A stretch of 64,000 bases of DNA from Syngnathus acus. Taxonomy: Eukaryota > Chordata > Actinopteri > Syngnathiformes > Syngnathidae. Below, in pieces: positions 20,555-31,769 of this stretch. How positions within the stretch are numbered: position 1 is the stretch's first letter; the number at the start of each line of letters is the position of its first letter. The DNA lies in assembly GCF_901709675.1 (NCBI RefSeq), contig NC_051098.1, positions 490,000 through 553,999 on the forward strand. The letters run 5' to 3'. A program made the translations under genes and the position numbers. Below the pieces are notes generated by a model. The model did no database searches and was not told the origin of the DNA. It was given only the letters and a program-made list of their open reading frames with translations.

Positions 20555-23500
20555 AAGATGGCGGCGCGTGCACACGCAGCGACCTCTCTCTGTCCCGCCC
20601 GAACGGTGTTTTGTTCGTTTAATGAGTGTTTGTCCGACAGTTTTATGTGTTCGTCTCGTCGTACTACGTTGTGCTACAAGTACAGCAGGCAGGTTCTGCT
20701 CGACTTCGGCGAAAGCGAGTTTTGCGGCGTTCTGAACTTTGAAGCGGAGACATTAAAGGAGCTCGGACTGCTCCGTCCTGAAACGACGCCGGACTCGCCT
20801 GCTACTCCTCCCCCGGATAGAAAGCGTCGGAAGCGGTGTGCGAGGAGGCAGAAGAGGGGCAAGCGCGGAGGCGTCCGGGCCAGGCTGGCGCCCAACCCAG
20901 CTCGCCCGGCCGTGCCTTCCATTCTTCTGGCGAATGTTCGATCGCTGGACAACAAAATGGATTACATTCGCCTGCTGAGATCTACGAACCGGACAATGCG
21001 TAACTGCTGTGTGCTCGTGTTCACTGAGACTTGGTTGACTGTCAACATTCCGGACTCTGCTGTGCATCTGGAACGGCTAGCGTGCTATCGGGCGGACCGG
21101 GCCATTGTAAAAGGGGGAAAATTGCGAGGAGGGGGAATATGTGTCTACTTCCGTGACGAATGGTGCCGGGACTCTGTAGTTGTATGCAAGCGCTGCTCGC
21201 GACTGGCTGAGTTTGTGATCATTAAGTGCTTTTTTATCTGCCAAGGGAATTTACTGCGATTCTGCTAGTCGCAGTATACATCCCGCCTTCCAACGTCGAA
21301 GGCGACAGGATCGCGGCTCTTAGTGAACTGTACCGGGCTGTCAGTGAACAACAGACGGCGCACCCTGACGGTTTCACCATCTTTGCTGGGGATTTTAATC
21401 ATGCTAACCTGAAGTCTGTTTTTCCAAGGCTTCACCAGCATGTTAATTTTCCAACACGTGGTGACAGCTTCCTGGACCTGGTCTACTCTACACATAAAGG
21501 ACTTTCTGACCATATCACTGTTATGCTTTTGCCCGCATACAGACAAATGGTGAAAGCATCCAGGCCGGTTCGCAAGCGGGTAAGAGTGTGGCCTGAGGGT
21601 GCCTCTGATGCGCTTCAAGACTGCTTTGGCACTACTGACTGGGAAATGTTTAAGCAGGCGGCCACTTGCAACAATCGGACGGACATAGAGGAGTATACTG
21701 ACTCTGTTTCCTCTTACATCACGAAGTGCATTGATGATGTGACCCACACAAAATTCATCGTCACTCGGGCCAACTGGAAGCCATGGCTGACGGGCTGTCC
21801 TCAGGCTGCTGAGGGCCAGGGACAAAGCCTTCAGAGCGGGGGATGAGGCTGGCTTGAGAACAGCGAGGGCCGACCTATCCCGGGGCATCAAGGAAGCGAA
21901 AAGGGCATTCTCTTGCAAGATTACCGCCCACTTCAAGGACAGCAGGGATCTGCTCAACGATCTGAACCGCTTCTTTGCTCGCTTCGACGCTCAGAACAGC
22001 ACTTGCCCGCTGAAGACCCCTCCCCCTCCACACGAGCATCCCCTGTGCCTCTCTACCGATAGCGTGAGGAGGGCGCTTGCCGCTATCAACACCCGTAAGG
22101 CGGGAGCCCTGACAACATCCCAGGTCGAGCGCTGGAGGACTGCGCTGGGGAGCTGATGGGTGTCTTCACGGAAATCTTTAACATTTCCCTGCAGCAGGCC
22201 ATTGTCCCTTCCTGTTTCAAGGCTGCCACCATCGTACCTGTGCCGAAGAAACCTGCTCCGTCCTGCTTCAATGACTACCGCCCCGTGGCACTGACGCCCA
22301 TCATCATGAAGTGCTTTGAGTGGCATGTCATGGAGCACATCAGATCCATTCTCCCCCCCCACCATAGACCCTTTCCAGTTTGCGTACCTAGCCAAACCGT
22401 CCTCTGAGGATGCCATCTGCTCTGCCCTCCACTCAGCCCTCACCCACCTGGAGAGGAGGGACTCGTATGTGAGATTGCTGTTTGTGGACTTCAGTTCTGC
22501 ATTCAACACCATTGTGCCACAACGACTCATCTGCAAACTCGACAAGCTGGGCCTCAGTACCTACCTCTGCAACTGGCTACTGGACTTCCTCTGTCAGAGG
22601 CCTCAGGTGGTATGTGTTGGTGACAAAGTCTCCGCCAGCATCACGCTGAGCACGGGGGCCCCCCCAAGGCTGCGTCAGTCCGCTGCTCTTCATCCTGCTG
22701 ACGCATGACTGCACTGCAACTTCCAGTAGCAACCGCGTGCTGAAATATGCCAAAGACACGACTCTGGTGGGTCTCATCACCGGGGGCGACGAGACTCCGT
22801 ACAGGTCGGAGGTCGACCTTCTGGCCACGTGGTGCAGGGACAACAACCTCCTGCTGCACGTCAACAAGACCAAGGAGATTGTTGTTGACTTCCGGAAAGG
22901 TCACACCCAACACCTGCCACTGACCATCGACGGTGCTGTGTTGGAGAGAGTGAGCAGTACCAGATTCCTGGGGGTGCACATCAGTGAGGACCTCTCCTGG
23001 TCCACCAACTGGACATCAACATCATTGGCGAAGAAAGCTCAGCGCCGCCTGTACTTCCTGCGGAAACTCAGGCGAGCATGTGCTCCTCCGGCTGTCATGA
23101 CTACATTCTACCGTGGCACCATTGAGAGCGTCCTCTCCAGTTGTATCGTTGTTTGGGGTGGTAGCTGCACTGAATACAACATGAAGGCCCCTGCAGCGCA
23201 TAGTGAACACGGCTGGTAAGATTATTGGTGCTTCACTCCCCTCCCTGAAGGACATTTACACCTCCCATCTCACCCGCAAGGCGACCACGATTGTGAGTGA
23301 TGTGTGTCACTCCGCTCACACTTTGTTTGCTCTTCTGCGCTCTGGGAAGAGGTACAGGAGCCTGCGCTCCCGCACCACCAGACTTACCAACAGCTTCATA
23401 CTCCAGGTTGTTAGGACCCTGAACTCTCTCCCCCCTTCTGCGTAGCGTCCTTTACTTTTGCGCTATATTCTGACTGTCTGCTGTATGCACACTTGCTCCA

Positions 23501-23735
23501 TTTTTGCTCCTCTTATTTATTATGTTATTTGTTTATTTATTATTTATTCATCACTCTTATTTATTCATTGTTTGTGACTTCTTGTTTTTTGTGTTGTTTA
23601 CTTGTATGTATATATTGTGTACTATGTCTTGTCACCGTGGGATAGTGGGAACGTAATTTCGATCTCTTTGTGTGTCTTGGGATGTGAAGAAATTGACAAT
23701 AAAGCAGACTTTGACTTTTGACTTTGACTTCCATC
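20555..23735 (+). mobile_element. LINE-A copy 2, near full length, decayed
   Basis: Starts at or just before an ATG at 20558 (MAARAHA), covers endonuclease, linker, RT and 3' UTR, and ends with acaataaagcagac and a TTTGAC repeat (about 23700-23735). It lies in the pogo-like element and in brip1 intron 1, sense to the gene. Confidence 0.85.
20558..23445 (+). pseudogene. LINE-A ORF2 with frameshifts and a mutated RT active site
   Basis: The first frame (20558-21268) holds an Arg-rich region and endonuclease motifs ANVRSLDNKMD and TETWL. A shift near 21230 moves to the frame with GDFNHANLK. Further shifts occur near 21850, 22150, 22370, 22665 and 23190. The RT active site reads YAKDTTLVGL, so the first catalytic Asp of the usual FADD is Lys here; this alone should abolish polymerase activity. 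[11 protein letters not shown] is kept. The last codons end NSLPPSA and stop at 23445. Confidence 0.85.
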
Positions 23736-24130
23736 ATTGGGCTCTGTTTATGCTAACTTTCCTCATTAACAACGCGCCACTGCTGTCTTCCTCGACGCAT
23801 ATATTCCACCTCTCTCACTCTTACCTTTTCTGCTTGAGCCCCCCCTGATGACCGTTAGAAAAAATGCATGTAAAGTAGCCGCATGATCGCGTAAGGTTAT
23901 TAATGTTTAATTACCATTTGTAAGATGCACAAAGATGATTGTCAGGAAAGAGATGATTATTTTGGGGCGCATAACTTTTATTAACATAACAGCACAACAG
24001 CGGTCCACAGCCTTTTTATGAGTGTATAAGTGTATTAGTCATGAGAAAAATCACATAAAAAATCCTATATAAGCCGCAGAGTTCAAAATTTGAGAAAAAA
24101 GTCGCGCCTTATAGTCCGAAATTTACGGTA

Positions 24131-24486
24131 AATTTATTTTAAAACACTTTATTGTATTTTTAAAACATTTAAAGTGTAAACCTGTCACAGCTCCGCTGTG
24201 CTCTTGCCGTGCTGCCCAGCTGATGCACCCCCGCAGTGCAGCGTGAGGGCATCTGCACATTGCTCAGAGGCAAAAACATTTTTTAACATGCATATCCTTT
24301 ATGTGATACACATATTTCATATTACAATAAATTTCGTTCCACTTCACGATTGTGTCCCACTTGTTGTTGATTCTGGACAAAAAATTAAACTTTTATATCT
24401 TTATGTTTGAAGCCTGAAATGTGGCGAAATGTTGAAAGGTTCAAGGGGGCCGAATACTTTCGCAAGGCACTGTATATATATATATA
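24131..24486. mobile_element. Tc1-like terminal fragment
   Basis: The segment about 24290-24474 reads as one end of a Tc1/mariner element, with gaaaggttcaagggggccg and a terminal cgcaaggcactgta. The other end was not found. The first ~130 bp repeat 19670-19800. Confidence 0.5.
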
Positions 24487-25062
24487 CCGTATTTATTCTA
24501 ATTATCGCCCATATTCTAATAATCGCCCAGTGTGTGTTAGCGATGACATAAATAAAAAACATTGATACCTCTAATTATCGCCCATGCTGCCAAAAATTCC
24601 CCCCAAAACTTACGTTTTCCTCCGTGAAGTTTAAATATGACTGATTTGACAGCACGTCGAATGTCCCTTTTAAATTTTTTTCTCCATAAACTATGATACA
24701 ATTACACTCGTCACTCCGCTACAATATCCTCACACAATTACGTTATCGGGGCGTGCGCTCGAACAAGCCGATCGCGATAACATGACGTGCGCAACATGTG
24801 ATGTGCGACGGTAACGTGTCGCATCGATGGAGCGTCAATCGATGCACCCCACTGTTAGAGGTAGATCAAAACAGCCGCTGTTCTAGTGTTAAGAACACCA
24901 GTGAGATGCAGGTATTGCATACTACATAAGGGAAATATACATATTATCGCCCATTTCAGTGCCCCTTGGCGATCGGACAAAGTGTTCTCTATTAATCGCC
25001 CCCCCCCCCCCCCCCCCCCCCGTTGGACATAAACCTGGCGATAATTAGAATAAATACGGTAT
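24487..25062. mobile_element. MITE with perfect long inverted ends and TA sites
   Basis: Ends are accgtatttattctaatta and the exact inverse, flanked by TA-rich sequence. gcccat and cgccc words recur just inside. A run of about 20 C lies at 25001-25021 next to the right end. No protein is encoded. Confidence 0.7.
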
Positions 25063-25078
25063 ATATATATTTATATAT

Positions 25079-25207
25079 ACAGTGGAGCCTCGGTTTTCAA
25101 ACACAATCCGTTCCAGAAGGCTGTTCGAGAAGTGAATCGTTGCGATTCCGAATCATATTCTCCCATTACAAAACATGGGAAAAAAAAAAATCCGTTCCAA
25201 GCCCACC
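25079..25207 (+). mobile_element. Tc1/mariner-like MITE end fragment
   Basis: Begins cagtggagcctcggtttt and continues with ttccagaaggctgttcgaga, the left end of the same family as 12383-13252. It is cut off by the LTR at 25208. Confidence 0.55.
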
Positions 25208-25608
25208 TGTTAGGGTGGTGCTCACTCTAACTTATTTTGAAAGAACCACACAGGAGACAAGTAAGTCTTTTAGAGTCACCTGCAGGGGAGAGTCCCATTC
25301 GTCGCTGTGCTTACAGCGATGATCGAATGACGTCTGACTCAGGCCTCTTGCAGGAGCATTTTTATTGAGGGAAACAGAGTGGGGGTGAGAGTGGACAGGA
25401 TAGGGTTGATCAAAGCATAGCAGGGGGTCTTTTACGACGTTGTGTAGACAAAGCAACACTGGTTGCTTCCTCTGCAGCTAGTCAATCAGTTCAAAAGATC
25501 TTAGCACTTTGTTCTACTACTTTTGTTAAGACAGGACAAGCTAGGTAAATTATTACAGGTTACATTCCAACATAATCATACGATCAAGATAATCTGTAAA
25601 CCCTAACA
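25208..25608 (-). mobile_element. Retroviral-type LTR, minus strand
   Basis: Bounded by TGTTAGGG and CCCTAACA, the TG...CA rule with 8 bp inverted ends. On its right, read on the minus strand, lies a purine tract (taaaacaggaggga, 25610-25623). That places the internal region to the right and makes this the 3' LTR of a minus-strand element. Only a few hundred bases of internal sequence remain. Confidence 0.65.
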
Positions 25609-25930
25609 TATCCCTCCTGTTTTATCATATGATTATGCCAACCCCGATCAATCAAACATAAGTAAGAAAATACAATGACAGCAATAATTTCCAGTGAAGA
25701 TGAGGTTTTTCCTCAATACTCCAGTCCAAATTTAGTGCGTAACTGAAAAACCTGCGGCAAGATTAATTGCAGGAAAAGAGTCACACGATCCCTCTGCCTT
25801 AGGCGACCAGAATGCTATCAATAATAACAGTTCAAGATAAAAATTGCTCGTGATTGTTCAGCCGTTGGGGGCTTGGCACGCCCACTGGTGGAGGGTGAGC
25901 ACAATTCTCACCCCCTTCGCAGCTCTGCTC
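25609..25930 (-). other. Residual internal sequence of the LTR element
   Basis: Purine tract at 25610-25623, then sequence with no clear domain. The part 25840-25930 is GC-rich and joins the hAT pseudogene. The border between the two is not visible. Confidence 0.4.
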
Positions 25931-27606
25931 CGTCCGGGGAGAACTTGGAAATATCTGCTGCGTGGTCGTTGTCTTCAGTGGCTCAGGGTGGACTACCTGG
26001 CCACCAAGGGGGAAGAGGATTATTCTGCCTCTGTTTGAACTGGGGGCGGGGACGCTGTCGATGGCGGATCTGGTTCCTTGCAGGATAAACGCAAACACAG
26101 ATTGCACGAGGTCAGGCAGCATTTTTAACTTGCCCTGCAGGGTCAGGTTCAGTCTGTCCAAGTGAGACAGCATGTCGACCAAAAATGCCAGATCCATAAT
26201 CCACTCGAGGTCCGAGAGCTCGGGATAGTCCTTGCCCTTCTCTATCATGAACAGTTTCACGGCATCCAAAAGCTCAAAGAAGCAAGAGAGTACTTTGCCT
26301 TTTGACAGCCACCTCACAGTGCAGTGCAGCGGCAGGTCACCTGGAAGCCCTTGGTCCAACTCAGCGATGAGATTCCTGAATTGCCTGTGGTTAAGCGCAT
26401 GTGTGCGGATGTAGTTGACGATTTCCATCACAGGCTTCATGACTTTGTCTAAATTCAATGATTTAGAGACGAGTTGCTCCCTGTGGGATGATGGCAATGG
26501 AAATTCCAAAAGTCGGGAAATGTTGGGGTCAGTTTTGCACAGCCCCACAAGCCCGTTCACGGATCCGATCATGGCCGGCGCTCCATCCGTGGCTATTGCA
26601 GTTAGTTTCGCTATGGGCAGGTTTGCTTTTGCAAATGCAGCCATCATTGTTTCTTTCACATCTATGCCACGGGTTCTGTCTTTTAATGGCACAATATCAA
26701 GGAGTTCTTCTTTGATCAAAAATTCGTTTGACACAGACCGTGCAATATTGCCAACTGAGGCTTGTCTTGTATGTCACAACTCTCATCCAATGCCACACTA
26801 AAATACTCACATGCTTGAAGGTCAGAGTGCAACTGTGATTCAATAACCCTGTTAATGTCCGATATCTTCTGCGTTCAACAGTGTGGCGGGAGAGTTGGAC
26901 ATATGATATGCTTTGTTTTAGTTTGTCGTCTTTAGGAGACAAGATTTCAACAGCCTCAATGAGGCATTTTTTAATGAATTCCCCTTCGTTGTATGGCTTT
27001 TTAGCCCGTGCAATGTTCCAAGCCAGTTGATATGATGCACGCGTTACGGTCTCTGAGTGGTTTGTAAATTTTTGGAAAAAATGCATCTGCTTTTCTGCCT
27101 GACTTTTAAAGTGACTAACCTTTGCTTGCGAAGTTCAGTCCCTTTTGGAAATTCCTGGTCGATATTAGATGGACTGAGCTGAAGTGACGCTGAAGATTTG
27201 AAGCTTTGAAATGCGCTAATGATGCCTGACATAGTAAGGCAGAATGGCTTGCCATTACGTTCAACAAAAAATATAAACTCTCCCACTCTGTTAAAACGTC
27301 CTGTGTTCTTCTTCATATTTTCGTTGGCTGTGCTTTTTTTTCCCTGCCATTTTGAAGGAGCGAACTTGAAACTAATTATTTACAACTCAAATGAACGCGC
27401 GCATTTGTCATCATTTAGAGTACGTATTCTTCTTTTCTTTTTCAACTCAAACCGATTCAACTGGTCAGCGCGCCACCGGCCACCTAGGGTGGATAAATGG
27501 CAGCGCAAGCCAAGCATTTTGACGCTTGTCATGTGAAATCTCCTGGAGAGCCGCATGAAACCAGCCAAAGAGCCGCATGCGGCTCGCGAGCCGCGGGTTG
27601 GCCACG
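25931..27606 (-). pseudogene. GTF2IRD2/ZBED-like hAT transposase, degraded
   Basis: Minus-strand frames read in order a damaged BED-finger region (27044-27316, with FPKGTELRKQ), a middle part (26697-27086) and a good RNase-H-like hAT block (26050-26734). The last contains LTAIATDGAPAMIGSVNGLV, SHREQLVSKSLNLDKVMKPV and LPLHCTVRWLSKGKV. These are motifs of the hAT family that gave rise to GTF2IRD2-type host genes. The His of HREQL is kept. The C-terminal dimerisation region is missing. The right end (gcgagccgcgggttggccac, near 27585-27605) is a hAT terminus. Several frameshifts make it non-functional. Confidence 0.8.
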
Positions 27607-28746
27607 GCTGGTTGTAGAGAGAGAAGAGCAGTGGGGAGAGGACACACCCCTGAGGGTGCCAGTATTGGTGGTCCGGGTGGTGTCGGATGTGATGGTCCCC
27701 AGCCTCACACGCTGTCTCCGTTGGTCAGGAAGTTAGTGATCCACGGACAGGTAAAGGCAGCACCGCGAGCTGGATGAGCTTCTGTTGGAAGAGTCAGGAG
27801 CGATGGTGTTGAACGTCGAGGTAAAGTCCACAAACAGGATCCTGGCGTACGTTTCTGGGGTGTCCAGGTGGTGCAGGATGTAGTGCAGTCCCATGTTGAC
27901 CGCATCATCCACCGACCTGTTTGCCCGGTAGGCAAACTGGAGGGGGTCAAGCAGGGGGCCCGTGACGTCCTTCAGGTGGTTCAACACTAACCTCTCAAAA
28001 GATTTCATGACCACAGAATGTCAGTGCGACAGGTCTATAGTCATTCAAACCTGTGATGGCGGGCTTCTTGGCCACCGGTACGATGGTGGAGCTCTTGAAG
28101 CACGAGGGCACCTCACACAGCTCCAGGGAGCGGTTGAAGATCCGTGCAAAGGTGGGTGCCAGTTGTTCAGCACAGACTTTCAACTCTGTGCTGCAGGAAG
28201 GGGCAGCAGGAAGGGGACACGCCATCTGGGCCCGGTGCCTTCCTGATCTTTTTTCTCCGGAACATCTGGCGCACTTCCTCCTCGCGGATCTGGAGTGCGG
28301 GCCCGGCGTCTGCAAGAGAGAGAGTAGGTGACAACGATGATAGAGGTGTGGACAGAGCGGTTGTGGGGGGAGGTGAGTATGTTGATTGTGCTGCAGGAGG
28401 TCCTGTTGTGTGGCAGGACCGATTAAACCTGCAGTAAAACCTGTTTAGATGGTTTGCAAGCCTTGGGCTCTCTAAAAGAAGGTTTCTTGAAGTCCGTGAT
28501 GCTCTGCAGACCTTTCCACAATGTTGAGGGATCAGGATTGGCAGAGAGGTGTCTCTCGAGGCTCTCCCCGTCACGCCGCTTGGTTTTCCTGACCTCTCGG
28601 TTCAGTGTGTTTCTGGTCTGCTTGAACAGGTCCCGGTCACCACTCCTGTAGGCCTCATCCTTGACTATGCGCAGCCTCCTGAGGTTCGGTGTAAACCAAA
28701 GTTTGTCGTCGTCGTACGTGCAGAAGGTCTTAGTCTGCACACATAG
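27607..28746 (-). mobile_element. LINE-C fragment, minus strand
   Basis: Encodes the endonuclease-RT linker (LWKGLQSITDFKKPS, EAYRSGDRDLFKQTRNTL) and the first RT blocks ([40 protein letters not shown]). It is truncated before the RT active site by the hAT at 27606, and several frameshifts are present. It has [12 protein letters not shown] where the array copies of LINE-C begin, so it shows the uncut sequence there. Confidence 0.75.
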
Positions 28747-29232
28747 ATCCTCACAAAAACTGATGTATGATGTGTCAGTGAGTCAGTGTCAGATGAGACT
28801 GTTCCCTTAACTGGCATTTTCTAATTTACCAGAATAATACATTTTCTTGTTCTGCATTAATAAAAGGTCCCGAAATATTAGTTAGGTTAAATGTGCTATC
28901 ACTTGCATTAAAAACAAATAATGGGCCAGTTCATTTCATTTTGGGCTACCAAAACCTGAAGAGTGCCTGCCCGAAGGGCCACTAGGTATTCTGAAATTTT
29001 GCGAGCCCTGTTTGTTTTATTGCGTACGTTTTGTAGTGTTCTATGTATTGTATTGTATTATGTTTTGTTCTGTAAAATGCTTTGTTACAGCGACAAATGT
29101 TGTGGAAGTACAATTTCTTCTTGTATTATGTTTGTAAACAGTAGTGCTTTTAATTGTGTTTAGAACCTGTGATTATCAACACTGTATCATTACTAACAGG
29201 ATACAATTTTAAACTTTCCGTCAAATTTACAG
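28747..29232 (+). other. End of brip1 intron 1
   Basis: No transposon recognised. The last bases form a splice acceptor (ttaaactttccgtcaaatttacag) before the exon at 29233. Confidence 0.5.
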
Positions 29233-29344
29233 ATCATACGAGGGTTGAACTCTGGGCAGCATTGTTTGCTGGAGAGTCCTACTGGAAGTGGCAAGAGTCT
29301 AGCCTTGCTGTGTTCAACGCTCGGATGGCAGCAGGCACAGTTTG
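29233..29344 (+). CDS. brip1: brip1 (FANCJ helicase) second coding exon with Walker A
   Basis: The exon is bounded by an ag acceptor and a gtgagt donor and is 112 bp long, the length I recall for the equivalent human exon. In phase with the first exon it encodes [18 protein letters not shown], then [19 protein letters not shown], ending with one base of the next codon. It contains helicase motif I (Walker A, SPTGSGKS; the Lys is residue 51, equivalent to human K52), needed for ATP hydrolysis. The reading frame of the longest raw ORF over this stretch is different, so the exon is easily missed. No following exon (Fe-S region) was found in the remaining 34 kb. Confidence 0.92.
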
Positions 29345-29486
29345 GTGAGTAAACAAATTGTCTGCTGAACTTTTATCCGGGTTAGTTGTGTGCAAATGTG
29401 ACCTGAATGCTTTTAATTTTTGGTACATTGGTACAGTATTGAATTGTTAAATTCCATCTTCATCCTCATGAAGTACTCTCTAGATC

Positions 29487-30260
29487 AGGGGTCTCAGACT
29501 CGCGGCCCCGGGACGCTAATTAGCGGCCCCCGTGTTTATATGACAGTTTAATGTTAGTGCGGCCCGCAAGATTGATATGACTGAGCGGAGCTGAATGAAC
29601 CAATCACAGTGAGGTATATGGCTCTGGAGGGCGGGACATCGGCCGGGCTGTCCAGTGCCTCGCTCACTTATTCATTCATTCTTCCAGTCAGCTGGGCAGA
29701 GGAGAAGCCATGAAGACGCTGACTCAGCTCGGTGCCCACAGTCTTCCAATTAAGTGTAGGCGCATCGCGAGTGAAACTGAAACTTAAAAGTGCGTTTACA
29801 GGACACTTGAGAAATTTGGATAACTGCCGTTATCCGATACGATCGGAGAAGGAGGACTCCGATTGAGCTACCCAGAGAACTCCGATAGCTATCCGGATCT
29901 CTCTGCCATATACACGCCTTTTTCCGATAACGATCAGAGAGCGAAAGTGCTTATGCGCCACAGCCCCACCCAACTGAAAGTTAAAGTTAAACCCCAGACT
30001 GACTCAAAGTGGAATCACATATTACAGAGCCCCAAAGATGTCTCTTTCAAAGCCTGCAGTGAAGAGAAAGGTCGGTGATGAGGACAGACAATCTCAGGAA
30101 AAGTGAGGAGTGCAATATTTCTTTATTGAGCACAGGGGCACCCGAACGTGTCTTATTTGCACTGAAAAAGTTGCGGTGCACAAGGAATATAATTTGAAAT
30201 GTCATTGTAACACCTTTTTGTTTTTTGACAGTGCTTACAATAATTTAGTTAATGGACCGG
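29487..30260 (+). mobile_element. 5' part of a GTF2IRD2-like hAT element
   Basis: The hAT-type end caggggtctcagactcgcgg (29487) is followed by untranslated sequence. At 30038 an ATG starts SLSKPAVKRKVGDEDRQSQ with a stop, and in a second frame a BED-finger part follows (RTCLICTEKVAVHKEYNLK). The rest of the transposase is missing. It lies in the presumed brip1 intron 2. Confidence 0.65.
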
Positions 30261-30597
30261 TTCTAAGTTCGGCTATATGTGTAGTGGCGATAGAATAAGA
30301 AAAATAAATGACCACAGACCAAGGTTTGAATTGAACTGCCAGCTTATTTTAGTAGAGAAAATAGTTGACATACAATTTACAAACAATAGACAAACAATTT
30401 ACATTTAAACTCAACGTTAGTTGAAGAAAATAATTTCCCTTTCAGTTAAACTTTTCAGTTTAAGGAATTTTATTTTCAACCCGGGTTGTTTTATTAATTC
30501 TAAGTTTCAATCTGTTTAGTTACCTCACTTTGTATTGTTTGAATAAAATTCAGTACAGGTAAGTAATTCGAAAGTAATAAATCTAATTTGATTTCAG
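30261..30597. other. AT-rich stretch, nothing recognised
   Basis: No open frame, RNA or transposon end seen between the hAT fragment and the next pogo-like end. Confidence 0.4.
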
Positions 30598-31082
30598 TTA
30601 CCGTATTTTTCGGACTAAAAGTCGCTCCGGAATATAGGTCGCATTAGCCATAAAATGCACAATAACGTGAAAAAAAACATATAAGTCGCTCCGGAGTATA
30701 AGTCGCATTTTGGGGGAAATCTATTGGGCAAAATCCAACACCAATAACAGACATGAACGAGCAACAACAGGCTAAATGATAGGGATGCTAACGTGACAAA
30801 CACAAACGAAGAGCTGAGAACGGGCCTGACGTAACATTCAGAGTTATTCAATAAAGATTACATAAATAACACGTTTATAAAACAATCTGTGTCACTCCAA
30901 TTCATTAAATCCATCGATCGTCCTTTATGTCAACAATGCCGGCCGGTGTGCGCGCCGCTGACGGCGGTTGCACTTCAAATATTCCACAGGCCCATATAAC
31001 AATATATAAATTATATATCAAATAACTATTATACACTGCTCAAAAAAAATTAAAGGAACAGTTTTTCTCAGCATGAATTCAA
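30598..31082 (+). mobile_element. pogo-like MITE, left half
   Basis: Starts taccgtatttttcggacta and carries two gtcgctccgga motifs in sub-terminal position, as in the other pogo-like elements. The matching right end is not present. Its right limit is uncertain (about 30900). Confidence 0.5.
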
Positions 31083-31190
31083 TTACCGTTTTTTTTCCAT
31101 GTATAATGCGCCCCCATGTATAATACGCACCCTAAAAATGGCATGTCAATGCTGGAAAAAAGGCTGTACCCATGTTTAATACGCACCCAA
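31083..31190 (+). mobile_element. Related MITE end with tataatgcgccc motifs
   Basis: Begins ttaccgttttttttccatg and has three (a)tgtataat(a/g)cgc-like words. Only one end is present. A poly-T run (31195-31237) follows. Confidence 0.45.
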
Positions 31191-31193
31191 ATT

Positions 31194-31194
<1 letters not shown>

Positions 31195-31240
<46 letters not shown>

Positions 31241-31300
31241 TCCCAATGATCGTCACACACGCATCTGGGTGTGGTGAAATTTGTACTCTGCATTTAACCC
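31195..31300 (-). mobile_element. SINE tail fragment and poly-T, cut by the gap
   Basis: After about 43 T, the sequence from 31238 matches the 3' half of the tRNA-derived SINE at 15664-15968 (minus strand) and stops at the run of N. Confidence 0.65.
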
Positions 31301-31500
31301 NNNNNNNNNNNNNNNNNNNNNNNNNNNNNNNNNNNNNNNNNNNNNNNNNNNNNNNNNNNNNNNNNNNNNNNNNNNNNNNNNNNNNNNNNNNNNNNNNNNN
31401 NNNNNNNNNNNNNNNNNNNNNNNNNNNNNNNNNNNNNNNNNNNNNNNNNNNNNNNNNNNNNNNNNNNNNNNNNNNNNNNNNNNNNNNNNNNNNNNNNNNN
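31301..31500. other. Assembly gap (200 N)
   Basis: Exactly 200 N, a round number that suggests unknown true length. SINE lies on the left and satellite on the right. Frames predicted across it are meaningless. Confidence 0.99.
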
Positions 31501-31769
31501 CCGCGGGAACCGGCCAGAGCGGACACTTTGCGGCGCAAGAGCCGTTGGCACTTAGAAGTTTTTCAGCAGAGTTGGCGTGACCTCCAGGGGAAGAGGCTGA
31601 TTTTCTGCTATTTGTGGCGAGCGCGGGAACCAGCCAGAGCGGACACTTTACGGCGCAAGAGCCGTTGGCACTTAGAAATTTTTCGCCAGAGTTGGCGTGA
31701 CCTCCAGGGGAAGAGGCTGATTTTCTGCTATTTGTGGCCGAGCGCGGGAACCAGCCAGAGCGGACACTT
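31501..31769 (+). repeat. ~121 bp satellite, left block
   Basis: Units start with gcgggaacc(a/g)gccagagcgg at about 31502, 31623 and 31744, with aagagccgttggcacttag and gaggctgattttctgctatt inside. The block is continued at 34341-34855 after a LINE insertion. Confidence 0.9.

Larger units (their letters stand above)
19803..24130 (-). mobile_element. pogo-like element split by a full LINE-A insertion
   Basis: The left end taattttcggactata (about 19807) and right end ccgaaatttacggta (24130) are the same inverted termini as the element at 8802-9963, and both contain cttataagccgcaccg-type sub-terminal motifs. Transposase remnants are at 20165-20550. The middle (20555-23735) is LINE-A copy 2. The flanks 19670-19800 and 24131-24270 share a diverged direct repeat of about 130 bp. 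Confidence 0.6.

Noticed and set aside
29154-29348. 64-codon raw frame over the second brip1 exon
   Set aside because: Wrong frame. The real exon is 29233-29344 and is read in the phase set by the first exon.
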